DNA of 64,000 nt from Acidimicrobiia bacterium (GTDB lineage Bacteria; Actinomycetota; Acidimicrobiia; Spongiisociales; ZC4RG35). Below are positions 58,032 through 64,000 of the stretch, piece by piece (the stretch's first letter is position 1; each line of letters starts with the position of its first letter). Below the pieces are notes generated by a model. That model saw only the letters and a program-made list of their open reading frames with translations, did no database searches and was not told the origin of the DNA. The translations under genes were made by a program, and so were the position numbers. The stretch lies in the NCBI GenBank assembly GCA_017577575.1, contig PKRG01000001.1:248001-312000 (forward strand), read 5' to 3'.

Positions 58032-59254
58032 TGCGCCCGCTGGAGGAGGCCCGGGCCGAGGTGCTCGAGGCGGTCTCGCCTCTGGGATCCGAGACCGTTC
58101 CCCTCGCCGAAGCCGAGGGGCGCATCCTCGCCGAGGATGTCATCGCCCCCGGCGACGTCCCACCCTTCCCCAACTCGGCGATGGACGGCTTCGCGGTGAT
58201 CGCCGCCGACGTGCGATCCGTCCCGGTTCGCCTCCGGGTGATCGAGGACGTGCCGGCCGGGTCGGTCGCCACCCGGACCGTCACCCCGGGGACCGCCATC
58301 AAGATCATGACCGGCGCCCCGATGCCTCCCGGCGCCGACGCAGTCGTGAAGGTGGAGGTGACCCGCCAGCCCGACCCCGACACCGTGGAGATCCTGGAGT
58401 CGGTGGAGCCGGGCGCCGCGGTTCGGCCCGCCGGCGGCGACATCGCCGCCGGGTCGGTCGTGTTGGAAGCGGGCCGGGCGCTGGGCCCGGTCGAGTTGGG
58501 CCTGTTGGCCACTGCCGGTGTCGGTCGGCCGAAGGTGGGACGGCGGCCCCGGGTGGCGCTGATGGCCACCGGCGACGAGCTCCGCCCGGCCGAAGTCGCA
58601 GAGCTCGAGCCGGGACAGATCCGCGACTCCAACCGCCCGCTCTTGCGCGGGCTCATCCACGAGGCGGGCGGAGAGGTGGTCGACCTGGGCATCGTCGCCG
58701 ACGACGAGACGGCCTTGACCGCGGCGCTGAGCCGCGCCGCCACCGAAGCGGACGCCATCGTCACCTCTGGCGGGGTGTCGATGGGCGAATACGACCTGAT
58801 CAAGCGGGTGCTGTCGGCCCGGGGCACGGTCGACTTCTGGCAGGTGGCCATGCAGCCCGCCAAGCCGTTCGCCTTCGGCCACATCGAATCGGTGCCGCTG
58901 TTCGGGCTGCCCGGGAACCCCGTGTCGGTGATGGTGGCGTTCGAGCAGTTCGCCCGCCCGGCCTTGCTGAAGATGCAGGGGGCCAGGCGTCTCTTCCGCC
59001 CCCGGGTCGTGGTGCCGATGGGAGAGACGATCGACACCGACCCGAGAAAGGTCGTGTTCGTGAGGGTCGCCCTCCACCGCGACGGGAACCGCCTGGTGGC
59101 CCGTTCCTCCGGCGGCCAGTCCTCGAACGTCCTCTCCGCCCTGGGCGCCGCCGACGGGCTCGCCGTCGTGCCGGTGGGCACCGGCCGGGTGGAGGCGGGG
59201 GAGGCGGTGGAGGTCGAGTTGTTCCGTCATCCGTCGGCGGAGTTCGGGCGATGA
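58031..59254 (+). CDS. moeA: Molybdopterin molybdenumtransferase MoeA
   Basis: A 407-aa enzyme that inserts molybdate into adenylylated molybdopterin. Motifs include PPFPNSAMDGFAV, IMTGAPMPPGADAVV, the phosphate loop TSGGVSMGEYDLIK, and AMQPAKPFAFG with FGLPGNPVSVM. The ATG overlaps the UGPase stop by 1 nt; its own end overlaps moaC (ATGA). This puts molybdenum cofactor synthesis in one operon with the UDP-sugar enzyme. Confidence 0.95.
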   Translation: MRPLEEARAEVLEAVSPLGSETVPLAEAEGRILAEDVIAPGDVPPFPNSAMDGFAVIAADVRSVPVRLRVIEDVPAGSVATRTVTPGTAIKIMTGAPMPPGADAVVKVEVTRQPDPDTVEILESVEPGAAVRPAGGDIAAGSVVLEAGRALGPVELGLLATAGVGRPKVGRRPRVALMATGDELRPAEVAELEPGQIRDSNRPLLRGLIHEAGGEVVDLGIVADDETALTAALSRAATEADAIVTSGGVSMGEYDLIKRVLSARGTVDFWQVAMQPAKPFAFGHIESVPLFGLPGNPVSVMVAFEQFARPALLKMQGARRLFRPRVVVPMGETIDTDPRKVVFVRVALHRDGNRLVARSSGGQSSNVLSALGAADGLAVVPVGTGRVEAGEAVEVELFRHPSAEFGR

Positions 59255-59724
59255 CCGGAGAGCTCCCTCATCTCAACCCCGAAGGGGAGGTCCACATGGT
59301 GGACGTGGGCGGAAAGGACGTCACCGTCCGGCGCGCCACCGCCGAGGCGCGGGTGAGGATGTCACCGGGCCTGACCGAGCGACTGTTCGCCGGTGAGCTG
59401 CCGAAAGGCGACGCCCTGGCAACGGTCCGGATCGCCGGGATCATGGCCGCCAAGAAGACCCCCGACCTGATCCCCCTGGCTCACCCGATCGGCCTGGATT
59501 CGGTGGAGGTCCGGGTCGAACGTGCCGATACAGGGGTGCGGATCGTGTCCGAGTGCTCGGTCCGTGCCCGCACCGGGGTGGAGATGGAGGCGCTGACCGC
59601 AGCGGCGGTGGCGGCGTTGGCGTTGTACGATATGGTCAAAGGAGTCGAGCGGGATGTGGTCATCGAAGGTGTCCGGCTCCTCTCCAAGTCCGGCGGACGG
59701 TCGGGGGACTGGACCGCGCAATGA
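59251..59724 (+). CDS. moaC: Cyclic pyranopterin monophosphate synthase MoaC
   Basis: A 157-aa MoaC, which converts 8-cyclo-GTP to cPMP. It begins with LPHLNPEGEVHMVDVGGKD and contains PLAHPIGLDSVEV, RTGVEMEALTAAAVAALALYDM and VKGVERDVVIEGVRLLSKSGG, with the catalytic Lys and His. It overlaps moeA by 4 nt. A promoter follows (59755-59783). Confidence 0.95.
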   Translation: MTGELPHLNPEGEVHMVDVGGKDVTVRRATAEARVRMSPGLTERLFAGELPKGDALATVRIAGIMAAKKTPDLIPLAHPIGLDSVEVRVERADTGVRIVSECSVRARTGVEMEALTAAAVAALALYDMVKGVERDVVIEGVRLLSKSGGRSGDWTAQ

Positions 59725-59754
59725 GATGCCAGGATCGTGCCATGACTGCGCTCG

Positions 59755-59783
59755 TTGGATCACCTTTCGCCGCGGATTAACCT
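59755..59783 (+). promoter_or_regulatory. Promoter for the 59813 membrane protein
   Basis: TTGGAT (59755-59760) and TAACCT (59778-59783) are 17 nt apart. A leader of about 22 nt would carry GGAG before the ATG at 59813, so this gene has a normal leader, unlike many neighbours. Confidence 0.55.
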
Positions 59784-59812
59784 GACGCAAACCTTTTCCG
59801 GAGTCAGAACCA

Positions 59813-60253
59813 ATGCATGCCAGCCTCATCGTTGCTCTGCTCGTCATCGCCACGGTGTGGGGGTTCTACCTCCTCCCGTCGCTGATGGGCGACAGACGCG
59901 ACGCACCTCTGAGCTCTACCGAACAGTTCGACCGCTGGACCTCCCTCATGGCCGACGTGCAGCGTCGCCAGTACAACGCCAACGCGGCGTCCAAGCGGTT
60001 GACGGTTCGGGCTCGCCGGCGGCGGGTTCTGACGGTTCTGATCGGCTTGGCCGTCGTGACGCTGGGTGTGGCCTGGTGGCGCAACTCGCTCACCTGGCTG
60101 CTCGTCCACCTCGCCGTCGACGTGCTCCTCGCCCTGTACGTGGCGGTGCTCGTCCAGATCCGTCAGGCCCATCAGTATCGGATGGCGGTGAGCACCCTGC
60201 CCACCCGTCAGGCCGAACGCAAGGAGTCCCAAGTCCGGGTGATCGCCCGCTGA
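59813..60253 (+). CDS. Small membrane protein with two-TM C-terminal core
   Basis: A 146-aa protein with an N-terminal TM (IVALLVIATVWGFYLLPSL), a basic amphipathic middle (RRQYNANAASKRLTVRARRRR) and two further TM segments (LTVLIGLAVVTLGVAWW; LLVHLAVDVLLALYVAVLV). No family recognised. It is 7 nt upstream of the translin gene, which it may be cotranscribed with. Confidence 0.6.
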   Translation: MHASLIVALLVIATVWGFYLLPSLMGDRRDAPLSSTEQFDRWTSLMADVQRRQYNANAASKRLTVRARRRRVLTVLIGLAVVTLGVAWWRNSLTWLLVHLAVDVLLALYVAVLVQIRQAHQYRMAVSTLPTRQAERKESQVRVIAR

Positions 60254-60260
60254 GCGCCGG

Positions 60261-60929
60261 GTGCCCGACCTTCCGTTCATCGGCGATATCCGGGCGGAGC
60301 TCGACGACCGCTTCCGCGCCCGGGAAGTAGCAGTCACCCGCGGCCGTGACCTGATCCGCGCCGCGGCCAACGCCATCCGGGCGTTGCATCGAGGCGAGTG
60401 GGACGTCGCCGACGACAAGCTCGCAGAAGCGGACTCGATCCACCGCGAGATCGTCGGCCACATCTCCACCCAGCCGGCGATGTTCGACGCCGGGTTCTTC
60501 ACCGACGCGGTGAAAGAGCTCGCCGAGGCGCACCTCACCCGCGCCCTGTTCCGCGGCGACCCGCTCCCGGGTCCGGCGGACCTCTCCATCGACCCGATCC
60601 CGTGGCTGCACGGCCTGGGCGAGTCGGTGGGGGAGCTGCGTCGCCGCCTCCTCGACCTGCTGCGGGACGGCGAGGTGGAGGAAGCCGAGCGGCTGCTCGA
60701 GGCGATGGACGACATCGTCGACCAGCTCGCCGAGATCGACTATCCGGACGGCATGACCCACGGTCTCAGACGCACGACCGACGTCGCCCGTTCGCTCACC
60801 GAGCGGTCCCGGGCCGACCTCACCACGACCGTCGTCCAGGAGCGGCTCAGCCGGCGGCTCGACGCCTGGAACGAGCGGGCCGCCGACGGCCCGCCTCCGG
60901 TTGGCGAGCCCGGCCCAGCCAGCGGATAA
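60261..60929 (+). CDS. Translin-family protein
   Basis: A 222-aa all-helical protein similar to bacterial/archaeal translins, often mislabelled haloacid dehalogenase. The hallmark region is REVAVTRGRDLIRAAANAIRALHRGEWDVADDKLAEA; later helices contain EDAKEL-like AVKELAEAHLTRALFRGDPLPGPADLSI and GLGESVGELRRRLLDLLRDGEVEEAERLLEAMDDI. Eukaryotic translin with TRAX (C3PO) binds and cleaves small RNA; the bacterial role is unknown. The last codons run into the tRNA-Ala promoter. Confidence 0.78.
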   Translation: MPDLPFIGDIRAELDDRFRAREVAVTRGRDLIRAAANAIRALHRGEWDVADDKLAEADSIHREIVGHISTQPAMFDAGFFTDAVKELAEAHLTRALFRGDPLPGPADLSIDPIPWLHGLGESVGELRRRLLDLLRDGEVEEAERLLEAMDDIVDQLAEIDYPDGMTHGLRRTTDVARSLTERSRADLTTTVVQERLSRRLDAWNERAADGPPPVGEPGPASG

Positions 60930-60948
60930 ACTGGTCCGAGCAACCCGT

Positions 60949-61022
60949 GGGGGTGTAGCTCAGCCTGGCAGAGCGCTTCCTTCGCACGGAAGAGGCCGGC
61001 GGTTCAAATCCGCTCACCTCCA
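60949..61022 (+). tRNA. tRNA-Ala(CGC)
   Basis: A 74-nt cloverleaf: acceptor GGGGGTG with CACCTCC, D-arm GCTC...GAGC, anticodon stem CTTCC/GGAAG with loop TTCGCAC (anticodon CGC), T-arm GGCGG-TTCAAAT-CCGCT, discriminator A. The 3' CCA is not encoded. A TAAACT -10 (60927-60932) overlaps the translin stop codon. Confidence 0.93.
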
Positions 61023-61030
61023 CAACCACG

Positions 61031-61059
61031 CGAGACCCCGGCTTTGGCTCGGGGTCTCG
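61031..61059. terminator. Hairpin terminator after tRNA-Ala
   Basis: CGAGACCCCG (61031-61040) pairs perfectly with CGGGGTCTCG (61050-61059) across a 9-nt loop. A short T-containing tail follows. It ends the tRNA and may also terminate the convergent SdpI-like gene. Confidence 0.7.
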
Positions 61060-61065
61060 GCGTCT

Positions 61066-61743
61066 TCAGCCGGCCGTAGGGGATTCCGTCCGATCGGGAT
61101 CGTCGCGCCACACCAAGTACGAGTAGGCGACCAAGCCGGCCACACCGGCCCCCATCCCGCCGAGCTGGACCCACAGCGCCGGTGCCGGCCCGGCGGCCAG
61201 TGCCGTGATCAGCGAGCCGACTCCCACGGCGAGGAACACCGCCGACGCCGCCCGGTGCGTCCGCTCCCACGACCTCTCCGACGTCAGGGTCCATGGGGTG
61301 CGAACCCCGAACAACCAAGTGCTGTGCACCCGGCGCATCGCGAGACCGATCACACAGAGCAGGACGGACAGCACCACCGACGCCACTGCCGCCACGTTCA
61401 CTTCCATCTCCAAGGCCGAGAACACGGCCACCACGTGGACCGCGGCCATGAGCACCAGGGTCGCCACGCCGACGGCCACGTAGGCGCCGGAGGATCTCTC
61501 CAAGTTCTGGCGTCGCGGCTCGACCTGGGGCAAGAACGCCAGCAGCAGAGCCAGCCCCGCGGTGATGGCAGGGAGCCCGAACAGGCCGAACGACTTCGAG
61601 GCGAACCCATCGGGTTCTCCGCTCGGCCCCCAGTGGATCGGCACCAGGGCGTCGTCGGGGATCTGTGGCCACGCCCAGATCGACACTGCCGACATGGCGG
61701 CCAGCACCACCGCGGCGGCGATGTAGAAAGGTCGTAGCTTCAT
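61066..61743 (-). CDS. DUF1648/SdpI-type membrane protein
   Basis: A 225-aa protein with about six TM segments. The N-terminal DUF1648 motif is VPIHWGPSGEPDGFASK, and the C-terminal SdpI-like motif is GVRTPWTLTSERSWERTHR. SdpI in Bacillus gives immunity to the SdpC toxin and signals its presence; no toxin gene is nearby here, so its role is unknown. ATG at 61743 starts right before the first TM. Confidence 0.82.
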   Translation of the reverse strand: MKLRPFYIAAAVVLAAMSAVSIWAWPQIPDDALVPIHWGPSGEPDGFASKSFGLFGLPAITAGLALLLAFLPQVEPRRQNLERSSGAYVAVGVATLVLMAAVHVVAVFSALEMEVNVAAVASVVLSVLLCVIGLAMRRVHSTWLFGVRTPWTLTSERSWERTHRAASAVFLAVGVGSLITALAAGPAPALWVQLGGMGAGVAGLVAYSYLVWRDDPDRTESPTAG

Positions 61744-61943
61744 GGGCGGTCGAGATCGTATCGTCGAGCCCGTGCGGTCTGGACGCATCGCCATCCGCGG
61801 CCCGCGGCCGTGACGGCCTGCTCGGCCGCTCGTCGTGCAGCTGCTCGAAGAGTTCCCCGAGTACCTTCGATCGGAAGATCACGGAGTCACCCCGCGGCCG
61901 TCGGCTCGGAGTACTCGTGTCCGTCTTGTAACCTCGTGACCCC

Positions 61944-63317
61944 ATGCGAAACCGCCTCATCGCCGCCGCGGCGGCACTCCTCTTGGCCGCCGCCTGCGAC
62001 GGCGGCACGGGGCCGGCGTCCACCACGGCCGCCCCCGAGGAAACGGGTACCTCGACTCCTCCCACCACCGCGGCCGAGACCACCACCACCACGCTCCTCC
62101 CCGGCACCGAAGAGCTCCCCGAGGAGATACGCGCCGAGCTCGGCGAGCTCATCGAGATCACCGAGGAAGTGCGCGGGCTCGAGTTCATGGAGCAGCCCAA
62201 CGTCGTGGTGGTCAGCAACGAGGAGCTGGCCCGGCGAGTCCGGGACCAGCTCGCCGAAGACCTCGAAGAGCTCCCCGCCGACGAGGCGCTGTACCGGCTG
62301 CTGGGGCTCATCGACGACGACACGGACCTCGAGCAGCTCTACACCGACCTCTACTCGGAGCAGGTGGCCGGCTACTACGACGGCGACGCCCGAGAGCTCG
62401 TCGTTCCCCGAGCCGAGGAAGGCTTCACCGCCCTCCAGCGGGCCACCCTGGTCCACGAGCTCACCCACGCCCTGACCGACCAGCACTACCGGTTCAACGA
62501 CCGCTACACGGCGCTGATCGACGAGGATCGCTACGACGAGGCGGCCGCCTTCCAGGCGCTGATCGAAGGCGACGCCACCCTCGCAGAGCTGCTCTACCTG
62601 CAGAGGCTCACGACCGAGGAGCAAGCCGCCTTCTTCCAGGAGTCCTTCGGCATCGACCAAACCGTCTTCCAGTCGGCGCCCCGGTTCATCCGCGACTCCC
62701 TCGTGTTCCCCTACGACAGCGGGTTCCTCTTCGTCGAGCGGCTGTATCGCACCGGCGGCTTCGCCGCCATCGCCGACGCCTACGCCTCCCCACCCGCCTC
62801 CACCGAGCAGATCATCGACCCCGAGGACTACCCGGCCGACGCTCCGATCGAGGTCGAACTGGAGACCCTGACCTTCGACGGCTACGAGCTCGAGTACCAG
62901 TCGACTTGGGGCGAGCTCAGCTTCGCCCTCATGTTCGACCAGGTCCTCGACACCGACACCTCCGACGTCGCCGCCGGCGGCTGGGGAGGCGACACCTACC
63001 AGGTCCATTTCGACGGCGAGAACGTGGTGCTCGTCCTGTACTACCGGGGCGACGCCGCCACCGACGCCGAAGAGCTCCGCCAGGCCCTCCATCAGTACGT
63101 CACGACGGCGATGGCCGTCGGCGACCCGCAGGAGACCGAGCGCGGCACCGCCTTCCGGGGCGACGACGCCGCCTGGATCTCGGTCGACGGAGCCAACCTG
63201 TTGTTCGTCGCCGTATCCGACCCGGCGCTGCTCGACACCGTCGTCGCCGACGCCCTCGCCGCAGCCGAGGCCGACGAGACCCCCGACACGACCACCGTCG
63301 ACACCGCCGAGGGCTGA
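61944..63317 (+). CDS. Lipoprotein with HExxH zinc metallopeptidase-like domain
   Basis: A 457-aa lipoprotein: a signal ending LLLAAACDGG (lipobox), a Thr/Pro-rich spacer (about 20-50), then a globular domain with the zinc motif VHELTHALTDQHY (HELTH) and the glutamate-bearing IEGDATLAEL further on, like gluzincin-type ligands. The C-terminus is acidic. The substrate is unknown. TAACCT (61929-61934) is 9 nt before the ATG. The 61744-61943 stretch upstream shows no gene. Confidence 0.82.
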   Translation: MRNRLIAAAAALLLAAACDGGTGPASTTAAPEETGTSTPPTTAAETTTTTLLPGTEELPEEIRAELGELIEITEEVRGLEFMEQPNVVVVSNEELARRVRDQLAEDLEELPADEALYRLLGLIDDDTDLEQLYTDLYSEQVAGYYDGDARELVVPRAEEGFTALQRATLVHELTHALTDQHYRFNDRYTALIDEDRYDEAAAFQALIEGDATLAELLYLQRLTTEEQAAFFQESFGIDQTVFQSAPRFIRDSLVFPYDSGFLFVERLYRTGGFAAIADAYASPPASTEQIIDPEDYPADAPIEVELETLTFDGYELEYQSTWGELSFALMFDQVLDTDTSDVAAGGWGGDTYQVHFDGENVVLVLYYRGDAATDAEELRQALHQYVTTAMAVGDPQETERGTAFRGDDAAWISVDGANLLFVAVSDPALLDTVVADALAAAEADETPDTTTVDTAEG

Positions 63318-63357
63318 CCCCCTGGCAGGCGCCGCCATCCGGCCATAGGGTGGGGCA

Positions 63358-63897
63358 GTGTTGGTCGTCGGCTCCCACGGGTTCCGGGCGGAGGGTGTGG
63401 GGCTCGCCTGCGGGATCCTGCAGCGCTGGCGCGGCCTGATGGGAGCCGAGCCGCGGCCCCTGCTCGTGCGGGCCACCTCCGTGCACGGATTCTGGCTCCG
63501 GGCCCCGCTCGTCGTCGTCGCCCTCGACGCCTCCGGCCGGGTGATCGCCGCGGTGCGCTTGGAGCGTCGGCGCGTCGTCACCGTGCCGGGGTCTGAGTGG
63601 ATGCTCGAGCTGCCTGCCTCCCACCCCCGGCCCGCGCCGGGCGAGAGGTTGACCTTGGTCTCTGTCCGCGGCGATCCTGAGGCCGATGCCCGGACGTCTG
63701 TTCCTCTGCGCCACCCCGATCGGCAATCTCGAGGACGCCTCGCCTCGGCTCGCCCGCACCCTGCGGGAGGCGGACGTCATCTACGCCGAGGACACGCGCC
63801 GGACCGCCAAGCTGCTCGCCGCCCTCGGCGTCACCGGCGAGCTGCGCTCGTATTTCGTCGGCAACGAGCGGCGCCGCACGGCCGACATCGCCGCTGA
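63358..63897 (+). CDS. DUF192 family protein, reading frame apparently shifted at the 3' end
   Basis: The first about 105 codons encode a DUF192 domain (VGLACGILQRWRGLMGAE, FWLRAPLVVVALDASGRV, MLELPASHPRPAPGERL), a small secreted-protein family of unknown role. The frame then runs 212 nt into rsmI as a shadow peptide (RHPDRQSRG...). A TGA in another frame at 63678-63680 lies 5 nt before the rsmI ATG, so an indel upstream is suspected and the real gene probably ends there. TAGGGT (63346-63351) precedes the GTG by 6 nt. Confidence 0.65.
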   Translation: MLVVGSHGFRAEGVGLACGILQRWRGLMGAEPRPLLVRATSVHGFWLRAPLVVVALDASGRVIAAVRLERRRVVTVPGSEWMLELPASHPRPAPGERLTLVSVRGDPEADARTSVPLRHPDRQSRGRLASARPHPAGGGRHLRRGHAPDRQAARRPRRHRRAALVFRRQRAAPHGRHRR

Positions 63898-64000
63898 CCT
63901 GGCCGCCGGACGCGACGTCGCACTGGTCACCGACGCCGGCTCGCCCGCCGTGTCCGACCCCGGGGCATCGGCGGTGGAGGCGGCCCGCCGGGTCCAGGCC
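63686..64000 (+). CDS. rsmI: 16S rRNA (cytidine-1402-2'-O)-methyltransferase RsmI, 3' truncated by window end
   Basis: The first 105 residues of RsmI: CATPIGNLEDASPRLARTLREAD, then IYAEDTRRTAKLLAALG and ALVTDAGSPAVSDPGA, the tetrapyrrole-methylase SAM site. It methylates the 2'-OH of C1402 in 16S rRNA. The ATG at 63686 overlaps the DUF192 frame, but the codon pattern and motifs show this frame to be real. Confidence 0.93.
   Translation, partial: MPGRLFLCATPIGNLEDASPRLARTLREADVIYAEDTRRTAKLLAALGVTGELRSYFVGNERRRTADIAADLAAGRDVALVTDAGSPAVSDPGASAVEAARRVQA

Noticed and set aside
60090..60761. Minus-strand frames opposite the translin-like gene
   Set aside because: They lack motifs and are antisense to a gene with a clear helix pattern and a neighbouring tRNA.

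Overview
This window is about 64 kb of high-GC DNA from an actinobacterium, most likely an uncultured Acidimicrobiia-type lineage (inferred). The support is a DUF222-HNH endonuclease, a class E sortase, an F420/flavin LLM-class oxidoreductase, an actinobacterial-type Mrp without CxxC, DUF5317, a CGNR zinc-finger protein, frequent GTG/TTG starts, and many genes with a TAnnnT -10 hexamer 6-10 nt before the start codon (leaderless transcription). There are no phages, IS elements or CRISPR arrays; the genes are dense and often overlap by 1-4 nt.

Layout. 0-5.5 kb: tail of a PDZ/HtrA protease, APH-like kinase, DUF885 peptidase-like protein, LysM/M23 cell-wall hydrolase, RlmN. 5.5-12.7 kb: TetR regulator with a palindromic operator driving a heterodimeric ABC exporter, an NCS1-like permease, an HhH protein, an LLM oxidoreductase. 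12.7-15.6 kb: minus-strand operon of unknown protein, gamma-glutamyltranspeptidase and histidine phosphatase. 15.6-18.6 kb: a hairpin-rich leader, a 5-codon uORF, a 29-aa hydrophobic peptide and two tandem membrane HD-domain proteins, the best candidate for an undescribed system. 18.6-25.3 kb: DUF5317, enoyl-CoA hydratase, ArsR-type regulator plus ABC-2 transporter, DUF222-HNH, sortase E plus 49-aa membrane peptide. 25.3-30.6 kb: TlpA-like thioredoxin, aconitase, SufR-like Fe-S regulator, Mrp (an Fe-S neighbourhood). 30.5-32.5 kb: small membrane proteins, one behind a hairpin that hides its Shine-Dalgarno sequence.

32.5-49.5 kb is an amine/polyamine region: class III aminotransferase, amidohydrolase, potABCD, agmatinase, two aldehyde dehydrogenases, a second aminotransferase and a PuuB-like amine oxidase, interrupted by a Tam-like methyltransferase and a salicylyl-CoA 5-hydroxylase-like fusion. 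Together these could import polyamines, make putrescine from agmatine and oxidise it through aminoaldehydes to amino acids. 49.5-64 kb is mostly housekeeping: RNase HI fused to a SLOG-like domain, GNAT, CGNR protein, TPP enzyme, UppP, SAF protein, FmdB, PlsY, UGPase-moeA-moaC operon, a translin-family protein, tRNA-Ala(CGC), SdpI-like protein, a lipoprotein metallopeptidase, DUF192 and the start of rsmI.
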